64,000 bases of DNA from Fontivivens sp964399735 (GCA_964399735.1 CAYNSO010000005.1:1-64000), one strand, 5' to 3'. Numbered from the stretch's first letter, positions 1 to 7,750 are shown. The notes: a model not told the origin generated them from the letters alone. Made by a program: numbers and translations.

Positions 1-2
1 TG

Positions 3-596
3 TGCGTCAAACCCTATGCGGTAAAACAGGCGGCTAAATATTTACGAGGCTCGGATGTGCTGAACGGCTGCGTTATCGGCTTTCCGCATGGCAATTCATC
101 GACCAAAGTTAAAGCGTTTGAAACCGAAACCGCCTGCAAGGACGGCGCAGCGGAAATCGATATGGTCGTTAATATCGGCAAAGTACTGGGACAGGATTGG
201 GATTACGTGGAACAGGAGATTGCCGTAGTGCTGCAAGCCTGCCGGAAACACAAGGCAATTCTCAAAGTTATCTTTGAAAATGATTACCTGACCGAGGATA
301 CATACAAGATCAGACTGTGTGAAATTTGCAGCAAGCTGGGGGTTGATTTTGTGAAAACCTCCACCGGGTATGGCTTTGTCAAAGGGGCGGACGGCAAATA
401 TTCCTACCAGGGCGCTACGGATTACGATCTCAAGCTGATGCGCCAACATTCGGACCCGGCAGTGCAGGTCAAAGCCGCCGGCGGCGTACGCACGCTGGAC
501 GACCTGCTGCGTGTGCAGGCCCTGGGTGTCACCCGCGCCGGCGCCACCGCAACCAGCGCCATTTTGGAAGAAGCGAAAAAACGGTTTAGCAAGTAA
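3..596 (+). CDS. deoC: Deoxyribose-phosphate aldolase, 3' part (5' end outside window)
   Basis: Cleaves 2-deoxyribose 5-phosphate to acetaldehyde and glyceraldehyde 3-phosphate in cytoplasmic deoxynucleoside catabolism. The reading frame is open from base 3 (CVKPYAVKQAAKYL...), so the gene begins before the window. Visible family signatures are the EIDMVVNIG strand carrying the proton-relay Asp, the Schiff-base lysine in FVKTSTGYG, and the second active-site lysine in VKAAGGVRT. The C-terminal end is complete and about 198 codons are present, against roughly 220 for the family, so little is missing. No nucleoside phosphorylase or other deo gene follows; the next gene is 420 bases away. Identification is secure; operon context cannot be judged from here. 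Confidence 0.95.
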   Translation, partial: CVKPYAVKQAAKYLRGSDVLNGCVIGFPHGNSSTKVKAFETETACKDGAAEIDMVVNIGKVLGQDWDYVEQEIAVVLQACRKHKAILKVIFENDYLTEDTYKIRLCEICSKLGVDFVKTSTGYGFVKGADGKYSYQGATDYDLKLMRQHSDPAVQVKAAGGVRTLDDLLRVQALGVTRAGATATSAILEEAKKRFSK

Positions 597-1015
597 ATGT
601 AATTTATACAGGGGGTTTTTGCTTTTACTGACGGCTGAGGACTGAAAGCTATCAGTTGTCAGTTTTCAGCTTTCAGTTGTCAGCAAAACATGAAATGAAG
701 ACAGATAATAATACCATCGAGTTTTTGGGAATCTGGGAGGAGATATATAACCCGGATTTTAATTCCCCCGAATTCGAGGGAATTAAAAATCAGGCCGGTC
801 TCCACAGGTTTGTTCTTTGAGTCAAACTATAGGTGGAAAAAACCAATTACAGGGGCATTGTAGATGGTGACAAATTGTCACCGACTGAAATTGGAAGCGG
901 CTGATAGAAAAAATATAAACAGTGTTGTGGAAAGACTGCCTAGATATTTAATGAGATTATTCGTACTTGCATTAATACAAAATTTAACTCGATTAGATTA
1001 AACCAGGTATAATCC
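597..1015. other. Intergenic region with short repeats
   Basis: No convincing gene. At 645-682 the words CAGTTGTCAG and TTTCAG are iterated (CAGTTGTCAGTTTTCAG, then TTTCAGTTGTCAG), a simple repeat resembling decayed interspersed sequence. A perfect short palindrome lies at 866-882 (own entry). No strong terminator follows deoC. A weak AGG precedes the next start codon at 1016. Confidence 0.6.
866..882. promoter_or_regulatory. Perfect 17-bp palindrome, possible operator
   Basis: GGTGACAA-A-TTGTCACC is a perfect dyad with 8-bp arms and a one-base centre, 134 bases upstream of the radical SAM maturase start. The size and symmetry suit a dimeric repressor site, but there is no adjacent regulator gene and no T-tract to make it a terminator. 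The function is inference only. Confidence 0.3.
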
Positions 1016-2263
1016 ATGCCCCCACCCCTCTCCCGCCCCTTTCAAATCTTTGTCAAACCAACCGGGCCGCTCTGCAATCTCGGCTGCGCGTATTGTTATT
1101 ACCTGGACAAGAAATCCCTGTTCGACGGGACGGACTCGTTACGCATGAGCGATGCGGTTTTGGAAAGCTATATTCAGCAGCATTTGCAAATCTGTCCCGA
1201 CCCGGTGGCGCTGTTTTCCTGGCATGGCGGCGAGCCGACGCTGTTGGGCATCGACTATTTCCGTAAAATCGTGGCGTTGCAAAAACAATATCAGTCCCCA
1301 AAACAACGACTTGTTAACGGCATACAAACCAACGGCACGCTGCTGAACGAGGAGTGGTGTCGCTTTTTAGCGGAGGAGCAGTTCTCCGTGGGCGTCAGCA
1401 TGGACGGCCCGCCGGAACTGCATGACCTGTACCGCGTCACCCGCGCTAACAAGCCCAGTCACGAGTTGACGCTGCAGGGATTGGAATTACTGCAAAAGCA
1501 CGGGGTTGCCCACGAAATTCTGTGCGTGGTCAATGCCGCCAATTCTCACCATCCGCTCCAGGTGTACCGCTATTTCAAACAACTCGGTATAAAGTGCCTC
1601 ACGTTTCTGCCGCTGGTCGAACCGCAGCCGAACGCTCAACAGGGCGTCTCTCCCCGCTCGGTACAACCGCAAGCGTGGGGAGATTTTCTTTGTACTATCT
1701 TTGACGAATGGCAGGCGCAGGATATTGGCGCAATCAAGGTGCAAATTTTTGAAGAAGCGGCCAGACCCGCATTCGGCCAGGAGCACACCCTGTGTATCTT
1801 TCGTCCAACTTGTGGGGATGTGCCGGTACTCGAACATAACGGGGATTTTTTTAGCTGCGATCATTACGTCGACGTCCATCACTGCATTGGCAATATCCAA
1901 ACGACTCCTCTGGCCGACCTGCTCGACCATCCGGCGCAGCGGGCATTCGGACAGGCGAAACTGTCCGCCCTGCCCCGCACTTGCCGGGAATGTGAGGTCC
2001 GGGATATGTGCAACGGCGAATGCCCCAAAAATCGTTTTATCACTATAGCGGACGGTGAGCCGGGATTAAATTATCTGTGCGCCGGGTACAAGCAGTTCTT
2101 TAGCCACTGCCGGCCGTTTGTTAACCAGATTGCGGCGCTGTGGCGGCAGCAAAATGGGGATATGCCAAAACCTGTTACCCCCGCCGCTAATATTGGCCGC
2201 AACGATCCCTGTCCCTGCGGCAGCGGCAAAAAATATAAAAAATGCTGCATGAAGCGGGAGTAG
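1016..2263 (+). CDS. Anaerobic sulfatase-maturating enzyme (radical SAM/SPASM) with C-terminal SEC-C motif
   Basis: Radical SAM enzyme of the anSME family, which oxidises an active-site Cys or Ser of sulfatases to formylglycine without oxygen. The radical SAM cluster motif CNLGCAYCYY lies near residue 20. The SPASM-type auxiliary-cluster cysteines follow (CGDV, then CRECEVRDMCNGECPKNRF near residues 320-340). The last 20 residues form a SEC-C zinc motif (NDPCPCGSGKKYKKCC). The total of 415 residues is normal for an anSME with this extension. It stands alone: no sulfatase is encoded in the window, so its substrate must be elsewhere, or it may modify another peptide. The start has only a weak AGG ribosome site. 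The family call is firm; the substrate is inferred. Confidence 0.9.
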   Translation: MPPPLSRPFQIFVKPTGPLCNLGCAYCYYLDKKSLFDGTDSLRMSDAVLESYIQQHLQICPDPVALFSWHGGEPTLLGIDYFRKIVALQKQYQSPKQRLVNGIQTNGTLLNEEWCRFLAEEQFSVGVSMDGPPELHDLYRVTRANKPSHELTLQGLELLQKHGVAHEILCVVNAANSHHPLQVYRYFKQLGIKCLTFLPLVEPQPNAQQGVSPRSVQPQAWGDFLCTIFDEWQAQDIGAIKVQIFEEAARPAFGQEHTLCIFRPTCGDVPVLEHNGDFFSCDHYVDVHHCIGNIQTTPLADLLDHPAQRAFGQAKLSALPRTCRECEVRDMCNGECPKNRFITIADGEPGLNYLCAGYKQFFSHCRPFVNQIAALWRQQNGDMPKPVTPAANIGRNDPCPCGSGKKYKKCCMKRE

Positions 2264-2264
2264 G

Positions 2265-2365
2265 AAGTGGAGTACACCTGCGAAATTTTTATCAATAATT
2301 GAATAATTATGAATTCGAAAATTTCTATGTGTTTATAGAAACTGCGGTGAGGTGGACTCCACTTT
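2265..2365. repeat. MITE-like element, copy A (inverted-repeat ends)
   Basis: This 101-bp segment starts AAGTGGAGTACACCTG and ends GAGGTGGACTCCACTTT, which are imperfect inverted repeats of each other. The interior is AT-rich (ATGAATTCGAAAATTTC..). It matches copy B at 4898-5001 along its length, including the shared word GCGGTGAGGTGGACTCCACTT. It begins two bases after the stop codon of the maturase gene. It has no coding capacity, so it is probably a non-autonomous mobile element or REP-like unit. Confidence 0.65.
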
Positions 2366-2386
2366 TACAAGGGAATTCCAGCCACA

Positions 2387-2463
2387 GTTTTCACTACTGA
2401 ATATAGCAGGACAAGATATCCTACTTTATTATGCGGAATGGGATGGATTCGCAGGCCGAGCTA
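2387..2463. repeat. Second repeated block associated with MITE copy A
   Basis: The sequence from TTCACTACTGAATA through GCAGGACAAGATATCC to GGGATGGATTCGCAGGCCGAG is closely matched by 5107-5175, which follows MITE copy B. The block contains a short dyad GGACA..TCC. Both copies sit 3' of a MITE copy, so MITE plus block may be one larger decayed element whose middle differs in length between copies. Confidence 0.5.
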
Positions 2464-2507
2464 AAAAATTTCATTATATAAAGCGTGTGTTTCCCCCTGC
2501 CCAAACA

Positions 2508-2583
2508 TCAGGTCTTTAACTTTTCCTTGAAAAATACAATCGTCACTTTCCCTGCCTGTTCGGCGGCTTTCGCTCCCAATTCA
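2508..2583 (-). pseudogene. 3' remnant of a dienelactone hydrolase gene
   Basis: The minus strand encodes IGAKAAEQAG KVTIVFFKEKLKT followed by a stop. This aligns with the C-terminus of the intact dienelactone hydrolase at 10032-10877 (KEAAELAWGRTITFFKEKLKS). An in-frame stop lies immediately upstream and no further homology is visible, so only about 23 codons remain. The fragment abuts the 3' end of the serine hydrolase gene. It is probably the scar of a deletion or recombination that removed a paralogue. Confidence 0.6.
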
Positions 2584-2594
2584 TTCCAATCTGT

Positions 2595-3809
2595 TTATTT
2601 CAAAACCGCATTCATAACATCTGCCCATATATCCCGCTGGAATAGCTCAAACCATTTTCCGGCTAATGAGGTGGTAATATTTATTGCATATCCAATAGTA
2701 ATATCGCGGTGCGGGAAATAATAAATCATTATTCCAAGCCCACCGGAATTACCAGTATGCCCATAGCAATTACCATAGGATGTTTTAACATAAAATAACC
2801 CATAAGCATATCCGGCATATCTTTTCAAATAGGATTGTTCCGGTTCTTCATTCCACTTGTTCCATTGTTTCATTTGTTCAGTCATCTGCTGACAAAGAAT
2901 TTTATTCCTTAATAACGCCCTAAAAAAGCTATAATAATCATACATCGATGCAATGATTCCATCGGAACCGGTGAGATAAGTCACCTTTTGTTTTTCCCAT
3001 CGGGTAAAATTTTCAATTCTTCCATCACCAAATCTATCGATATACACATTTTCCAATCCGGGAATATCAGGATATCCTGATTCATTTTTATAGTATGTCT
3101 GTTGCAAACCCAATGGCGTAAAAATTTTCCGGCTATAATATTTTGAATGATGTTCGCCTGTCACACGGTCAATAATCTTTGCCAATAACTCATAGTTTGT
3201 TGATGAGTATTTAGTTTCTGTTCCCGGTTCAAAATCAGGTTTTTTGTCATATACATATTCTATGGCATCATATTCATCGAATGCATAAATATCATTAACT
3301 TGTTCAAATAAATGAGTAATATTACTATCAATATCGGGTATTCCGGATTGCATAGTTAATAATTGCCGGATGGTTGCTTTTTTGCCGTTTGGAATTTTAT
3401 CATAAATATCTTTGGGCAAATATGTTTGAATTTTATCATCTAAATTCAGTTTGCCCTCTTCCGCTAAAAGTAGAATTGCCACAGCACAATATGTTTTTCC
3501 AACACTGGCAGAAAATAACAACGTGCTTTTTTCCATCGGTGTGCTCTTTTCGATGCAGGATTTCCCCCCGGCTCCCAGCCATAGACCATTTTCAGGGGAA
3601 TCAACAATCAATACCATACCCGGAACACCTTTTTGAATGTATTTATTAATTATTGACTGGTAGGCTGATGAATGGGGATTGGACGCACTGCTATCTGCGA
3701 ATGCCATGGGTACGGGAGATACCGGCTCAAAGCTGCTGTCTTTCATACATGAACTGCAAACAATAATCAAGCAAGATGTGCAAAACATAATAATTTTCGA
3801 AATCATCAT
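2595..3809 (-). CDS. Serine hydrolase, class C beta-lactamase / penicillin-binding-protein-like family, exported
   Basis: A 404-residue serine hydrolase of the beta-lactamase fold. The N-terminus is a hydrophobic signal ending VCSSC, which fits a lipoprotein signal loosely, so it is probably anchored in the envelope. The catalytic Ser-x-x-Lys is SVGK (SASVGKTYC), the second motif is YSSTNYELL (Tyr-Ser-Ser, where class C beta-lactamases usually have Tyr-Ser-Asn), and the third is GHTGNSGG. Members act as D-aminopeptidases, esterases or carboxypeptidases more often than as true beta-lactamases, and the substrate cannot be told here. AAAGGA lies before the ATG. The start overlaps the stop of the upstream gene by 4 bases (ATGA), so the two are co-translated. 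Confidence 0.85.
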   Translation of the reverse strand: MMISKIIMFCTSCLIIVCSSCMKDSSFEPVSPVPMAFADSSASNPHSSAYQSIINKYIQKGVPGMVLIVDSPENGLWLGAGGKSCIEKSTPMEKSTLLFSASVGKTYCAVAILLLAEEGKLNLDDKIQTYLPKDIYDKIPNGKKATIRQLLTMQSGIPDIDSNITHLFEQVNDIYAFDEYDAIEYVYDKKPDFEPGTETKYSSTNYELLAKIIDRVTGEHHSKYYSRKIFTPLGLQQTYYKNESGYPDIPGLENVYIDRFGDGRIENFTRWEKQKVTYLTGSDGIIASMYDYYSFFRALLRNKILCQQMTEQMKQWNKWNEEPEQSYLKRYAGYAYGLFYVKTSYGNCYGHTGNSGGLGIMIYYFPHRDITIGYAINITTSLAGKWFELFQRDIWADVMNAVLK

Positions 3810-4441
3810 TTTGTCCTTTCCGGTTGCCTCATAAATAAGCTAATCCCTATTTGGGTATTGGTGTTTATTGCCGGGAATTCAGGTCTGTACAAAAAAAGAA
3901 ATGGCCTATAACGGATGAAGAATCTTAAAGGTCTCTTATACCTGGCCGAGAAATCATAACCAATATCCCAGACGACCTCCAAAAGAGCACGGGGACTCCC
4001 CCAATCTCTAACTTGCTGATATTTACCGGACTTTATTTCATAGACAGCGCCCGGGTGAAATATATGCAAATAACCTAATCCCAAGCCAATATCGGTAAAG
4101 AGCCCGAAACCGGCCGTATAGCGATAGGCAATATCGGCGCTAAGATAAATTCCCTGTGCACTATACTTGTGATAAAATCCACCCAAATTCGCCATCTGTA
4201 AAAGTTGACCATGTTTTCCGTTTTTCCAAAAAAATTCGGTTCCCAAAGAAAATGATGGATAAAATGGATCTACTCTACAGACCCGGTGGAATGGTAAGCT
4301 ATGAGTATTATTTCCCAAAGTAAAGACAGTCGGATGTTCCTCAAACCAATTATTTTCTATGCCAAATAAATTTTCAGTGAGGCCAAAATAAGAAAATATG
4401 AATAAAGCTAGGAGCATATTATATTTGCATAATAATCTCAC
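3806..4441 (-). CDS. Exported protein with outer-membrane beta-barrel character, unknown function
   Basis: I do not recognise a named family. The 211-residue product has an N-terminal hydrophobic segment (MLLALFIFSYFGL), then alternating aromatic/glycine strands (GIYLSADIAYRYTAGFGLFTDIGLGLGYLHIF), and ends in strand-like sequence (TQIGISLFMRQ). This is the look of a small outer-membrane barrel. The start is a GTG with AAAGGGAAA upstream; an internal ATG at residue 9 is the alternative. It is translationally coupled to the serine hydrolase downstream, suggesting a two-gene envelope unit. Confidence 0.6.
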   Translation of the reverse strand: MRLLCKYNMLLALFIFSYFGLTENLFGIENNWFEEHPTVFTLGNNTHSLPFHRVCRVDPFYPSFSLGTEFFWKNGKHGQLLQMANLGGFYHKYSAQGIYLSADIAYRYTAGFGLFTDIGLGLGYLHIFHPGAVYEIKSGKYQQVRDWGSPRALLEVVWDIGYDFSARYKRPLRFFIRYRPFLFLYRPEFPAINTNTQIGISLFMRQPERTK

Positions 4442-4866
4442 GGTATTTTCCCTTTCCTTTACATTTTATGGCTTATCTGCCATAATAATAGTGACTTGAT
4501 AAAGTCCAATACTTTGATTTAATGCTCTTTATTTTTCAATACAGTAATTAGATAGTCTTTCCCCATTAAAATCGAGGGTAATCATTGTTTGTATACGTGT
4601 TCACGATTATTATTTTTTAAGTTGTCTCCATGACATGTAATTAAAGATATCATTCCTAATGATACAAATATTCTACAACAGGGGAAAAATGCAAGTATAC
4701 ATTTATTTAAATTATGTTCTACGTGGGTCTATCATTTTGGTTTCAAACTTTGTTATTCCCGTCCATTTAAAAAAAACTGATTATAATATCACTTTGTTTA
4801 TTAATGATATTTTCCAAATCAAAATTAAATATTGATCAGAAAATAACGAACCAGTTAAATTATCCT
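4442..4866. other. AT-rich intergenic region, no gene seen
   Basis: This lies upstream of the barrel/serine hydrolase pair and must contain its promoter, but I cannot single out a convincing pair of hexamers. There are no long ORFs, RNA motifs or strong hairpins. The repeats that follow (4867-5556) are listed separately. Confidence 0.5.
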
Positions 4867-5060
4867 CCCGGGGCTGTATCAAAAGGCATAGATTTGAAAA
4901 GTGGCGTCCACCTGCTAGATTAATTTGATAAAAATAAAAAAAATACGAATTCGAATATTTCCATGTTTTTAATAAAGTTGCGGTGAGGTGGACTCCACTT
5001 TAACAGGTAATTTGGATAAGGAACTCCATAGTAAACAACGGCTTTTGATACAGCCCCGGG
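4867..5060. repeat. 194-bp element with 19-bp perfect terminal inverted repeats, enclosing MITE copy B
   Basis: The left end CCCGGGGCTGTATCAAAAG (4867-4885) and the right end at 5042-5060 are exact reverse complements over 19 bp. The GGGGCTGTATCAAAA-type terminus resembles the ends of some DDE insertion sequences such as the IS1182 group (family knowledge; the match is from memory). There is no transposase inside, so it behaves as a MITE. I see no clear target-site duplication. It contains the unrelated inverted-repeat element at 4898-5001. Confidence 0.65.
4898..5001. repeat. MITE-like element, copy B
   Basis: The partner of copy A (2265-2365). The left end is AAAGTGGCGTCCACCTG and the right end GAGGTGGACTCCACTTT, with a shared interior (GAATTCGAATATTTCCATG, GTTGCGGTGAGGTGG). 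It is nested inside the 194-bp terminal-inverted-repeat element. Confidence 0.6.
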
Positions 5061-5106
5061 AAATCGGGCTTTTACTCTATTTCAAATAAATTTAATAACG
5101 CTTTCA

Positions 5107-5175
5107 CTATTGAATTCGCAGGACAAAATGTCCCGCTTTATTGTGCGGCCTGGGATGGATCAGGCTGTCCGAGAA
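5107..5175. repeat. Copy of the 2387-2463 repeat block
   Basis: The sequence ATTGAATTCGCAGGACAAAATGTCCCGC through TGGGATGGATCAGGCTG-CCGAG parallels 2393-2463. It includes a compact hairpin GGACA-AAA-TGTCC. It follows MITE copy B by about 100 bp, compared with about 20 bp at copy A. Confidence 0.5.
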
Positions 5176-5186
5176 CTAGCAGTTCT

Positions 5187-5211
5187 CCCTCCCAAGTTGG
5201 ACTTGGGAGGG
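5187..5211. repeat. Hairpin repeat, CCCTCCCAAGT family, member 1
   Basis: CCCTCCCAAGT-TGG-ACTTGGGAGGG is a perfect 11-bp stem with a three-base loop; flanking AGTT/AACT extends it past a small bulge. It resembles the hairpins at 5307, 5525 and 7061. There is no T-run, so it is more like a REP unit than a terminator. Confidence 0.55.
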
Positions 5212-5306
5212 AACTAGTGAGAGAAGCTGTGCTTCTTAATAAATTAAAAATCGACTACTTGAAGCATTTTCTCATTTCTTTTCAAGCCCAGCTTGGAACC
5301 CCATTT

Positions 5307-5331
5307 CCTTCCAAAATGCAATTTTGGAAGG
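5307..5331. repeat. Hairpin repeat, member 2
   Basis: CCTTCCAAAAT-GCA-ATTTTGGAAGG is a perfect 11-bp stem with a three-base loop, 95 bp after member 1. The arm architecture is the same (pyrimidine-rich CCTTCC/CCTCCC then A-rich) with a different inner sequence. Confidence 0.5.
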
Positions 5332-5380
5332 AGAAAACAGGGTTATCGGATAGTTAGTGATTCCCAGACCGAGCTAAACG

Positions 5381-5419
5381 TTTTTATCCGCAGATTACGC
5401 AGATGGACGCAGATAAAAA
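5381..5419. repeat. GCAGAT repeat bounded by TTTTTATC/GATAAAAA
   Basis: TTTTTATC and GATAAAAA are exact inverted ends around three GCAGAT words spaced 9-10 bp apart. A related copy in the opposite orientation occurs at 53953-53975 (CATCTGCGTCATCTGCGG then ATAAA). This is an interspersed repeat with no coding role. Confidence 0.5.
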
Positions 5420-5431
5420 GAATTCCCCGAA

Positions 5432-5513
5432 TGTCATTCCGAGGAGCGAAGCGACGAGGAATCTTGTCTTACAGATTGCAAAAACAAGAGTTCTCGCTGC
5501 GTTCGAAATGACA
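5432..5513. repeat. 82-bp palindromic interspersed repeat (TGTCATTCCGAGGAGCGAAG type)
   Basis: It begins TGTCATTCCGAGGAGCGAAG and ends TCGAAATGACA, imperfect inverted repeats. Repeats of the form TGTCATTCTGAG..GAAGAATCT are common in intergenic DNA of FCB-group and other genomes (from memory). A half copy lies at 9934-9974. Confidence 0.5.
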
Positions 5514-5524
5514 AAATCTTACTC

Positions 5525-5557
5525 TCTCCTCCCATCAAAACGTCGGTTTGGAGGGAA
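5525..5557. repeat. Hairpin repeat, member 3 (degenerate)
   Basis: TCCTCCCATCAAAACG then TCGG then TTTGGAGGGAAAA forms an imperfect stem of the same CCTCCCA..GGGAGG design. It lies just 3' of the DUF1593 gene, where it could also slow or end transcription on the minus strand, though the T-run is poor. Confidence 0.35.
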
Positions 5558-5575
5558 AATCGTGCTTAATCAATT

Positions 5576-7009
5576 CTATTTCGGTTCAATATTAACAATT
5601 ATTCTTTTATATCTCGACAATTGAGGCGAACCTTTATCAGTCACTTTCAGAATAAAATGAGCCGTCTCATTTTTATCAACTTTTGGCGCTATCACCCAAA
5701 CACTGTTTAAATTCTCAGCGGACTCGATTTTGATCAATTCTTTATGTGAACCGGCCTCCGGATAATGAAACCACAAGTAACTGAGATTATCGCCGTCAGG
5801 ATCGGTCGAGCCGCTCGCATTCAAAGCAAAGCCCTCTCCGGATTTTACGGTTATCTGTTCAGGATGTCCCAATACAGGAACCGGAGGATGGTTGGCGTCC
5901 TGGTATGATTTGATACACCAGTCCATCCGGGCGGCAAAATCATTTTGAAAATCATCCCGCCAGCGCCACAATGAGACCTTATTACTGGTAAATGTTTTAT
6001 TATCCTTTCGCACAGCGCGCCCATATTCATTAAATATATATGGAGTATAACTTTCAATTGCATCGGTCCAGATTTCCCGGGGTTCGGCTTCAAACGGAAC
6101 GCCCGATCCGCCTTTTTTTTGTTTTGCAAAATCAGGCTTGTATAATTCATAACGACCGCCCCATCCTCCCCAATCAGGATGCTCCGGTTCATCGAGTCCG
6201 TTGGGTATTAATGATAACCACGATGGAGTATCCCCCTCCATTCCATAAGCAACATCAGGATACAATGCGCCGAGTGGCCCGTGACCTTGTTGAATATTTT
6301 GCGCCAGCCATTTATTACTGATCGCTTCATTATTTATATCATCTATTATACTATTAATTGCATTCCATGTAGCGCTGCCGTAATCATCGCCGGGACTGAC
6401 AATATAGAACAAGTCGGGAAAATTTGCGCGAATCCATATTCCACTGTCGTCCTGATCGGATATGGTATAAACCCTCAGTTTGGCAATTAATTGTTTGGTT
6501 TCACTCGCTGATTTGGTATTTTTGATTTTATAGAGCGCTTGCGCCAGGGTATTCACGCCACCCCACACAGATACCCATAATGGACGCGGATCATTTTCTT
6601 CAAGCGCTTTAATTATCCAGTCCGATCCCTCTGAATCTTTACCCGCGCCTACTCCCAGCATTCCATATTCCGGCAAGCCCTGTTTGACTATTTTAAAAAG
6701 CGCATCGGCGTCAGGAAAGCCTGCTTCATGTTTTAAAAGATTCGGCTTTACTTTACGATAAGCATTGACAAGTTTTTCGATTGATTCCGGCGCCACCCGC
6801 GTTTTTTGCCATACCGATGTTGTGGCCAAGAGTCCTTTTAAATCAATAACATTGGAATATAAAAGCAGCCGCACTATGGATTGTGTATCATCAGGGTCAG
6901 CCTCGATATCCGTTAACACAATAACCCTGCTTTTTTGATTCGTCTGGGCAAATAGTGTATGATAAGAAAATATCAGACCCAAAATAATGAAAATTATTTT
7001 TTTTATCAT
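5576..7009 (-). CDS. Secreted DUF1593 / nucleoside hydrolase-like protein (Sde182 type)
   Basis: A 477-residue exported protein. The signal peptide (KKIIFIILGLIFSYHTLFAQ) is followed by a domain of the nucleoside-hydrolase-like DUF1593 family. This starts VIVLTDIEADPDDTQS, which matches the Asp-rich metal site (DxDxGxDD) of inosine/uridine hydrolases. Further landmarks are WVSVWGGVNTLAQAL and YTISDQDDSGIWIR. The last ~100 residues (VLGHPEQITVKSGEGFALN, STDPDGDNLSYLW) are the Ig-like C-terminal domain usual for these proteins. Relatives occur in polysaccharide-degrading bacteria and have been linked to cellulose binding; the catalytic substrate is unproven. Together with the glycosidase at 7946-9853 it suggests extracellular polysaccharide use. 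Confidence 0.85.
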   Translation of the reverse strand: MIKKIIFIILGLIFSYHTLFAQTNQKSRVIVLTDIEADPDDTQSIVRLLLYSNVIDLKGLLATTSVWQKTRVAPESIEKLVNAYRKVKPNLLKHEAGFPDADALFKIVKQGLPEYGMLGVGAGKDSEGSDWIIKALEENDPRPLWVSVWGGVNTLAQALYKIKNTKSASETKQLIAKLRVYTISDQDDSGIWIRANFPDLFYIVSPGDDYGSATWNAINSIIDDINNEAISNKWLAQNIQQGHGPLGALYPDVAYGMEGDTPSWLSLIPNGLDEPEHPDWGGWGGRYELYKPDFAKQKKGGSGVPFEAEPREIWTDAIESYTPYIFNEYGRAVRKDNKTFTSNKVSLWRWRDDFQNDFAARMDWCIKSYQDANHPPVPVLGHPEQITVKSGEGFALNASGSTDPDGDNLSYLWFHYPEAGSHKELIKIESAENLNSVWVIAPKVDKNETAHFILKVTDKGSPQLSRYKRIIVNIEPK

Positions 7010-7060
7010 AAAGCCTCCGTAATAGTCAATCAGTCTCTAATCGTTTCATATAATAGATAC

Positions 7061-7092
7061 CCTCCCAGCCAAAACCTGGTTTTGATGGGAAG
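7061..7092. repeat. Hairpin repeat, member 4
   Basis: CCTCCCAGCCAAAACC-TG-GTTTTGATGGGAAGG forms a long imperfect stem with the same CCTCCCA outer arm as the hairpins near 5.2-5.5 kb. It lies 50 bp upstream of the DUF1593 start codon. Confidence 0.45.
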
Positions 7093-7223
7093 GTGTTATT
7101 GGAACTCTGTATGAAACCGTTTATTGTATTACTTGAATTTCTAAAACAAACACAAGGGAAAGTGACTCAACTTTCTTATTTTATTGTAGGTTAAACAAAT
7201 GAAATAAGGGAGTCACTTTTCCA

Positions 7224-7750
7224 ATGAAAAATAAGAGAAAAAAATCACAATTCAAACGACAAAATGTAGATTATTCCTTCAACAGTAAACGATTAACATT
7301 GTTTTCAGGACTAGCGCCAATAATGAAGTTCATAAACAAAACAGGTTTATTCGAACAATTTAAGAATAATTTAAAAACAATTATGAGCAACGCGACAAAA
7401 TTCCAGAATAGTCAGTTAATGATGTCGGTAGTTATTAGCAACGCTGTGTGGTGTCACAAAATTAAACAAAATTTCCATATTTACTTGGGACGTGCTCGTA
7501 CGTGCGTTGTTAGGTTTGTCAGCAGAAGTTAATAAGGATGTCATATCCACCCGATTTAAAAAGCTTGGTCAAAAAGCAGCCAGAACTCTGGAAGAGTTAA
7601 ATGGAAAAAAATTCATAGCCAACTGGAGAAAGCGACCATCAAATCCATTATTTTGGATGCCTATTCCACGGGAAAAACTGTTTACGGCCATCAACAAGGA
7701 GCCCAAGTCGGTTACAATCCACACAAAAAGGGAGCCGCCAGTTACAACCG
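7224..7750 (+). pseudogene. Decayed IS1380-family transposase
   Basis: Three stretches in different frames are transposase-like. 7224-7440 gives FNSKRLTLFSGLAPIMKF. 7492-7610 gives LVRALLGLSAEVNKDV then KKLGQKAARTLEEL. 7617-7748 gives IILDAYSTGKTVYG, QQGAQVGYNPHKKGAASYN, which is the catalytic-Asp region of IS1380 transposases (LDxDSTVxTVYGxQEGAxxGYNPxKKG). At least two frameshifts and loss of the C-terminal half show that it is dead. An inverted pair, GGAAAGTGACTC (7156) and GAGTCACTTTTCC (7210), precedes it and may be the residual IS end or its promoter region. I see nothing else between 7751 and 7945. Confidence 0.8.

Noticed and set aside
2595..3809. Antibiotic-resistance beta-lactamase
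   Set aside because: Motif 2 is Tyr-Ser-Ser and the context is an envelope gene pair; most proteins of this type are peptidases or esterases.
5293..5624. Short plus-strand ORFs
   Set aside because: They run across interspersed repeats and the 3' end of the DUF1593 gene; no family resemblance or ribosome site.
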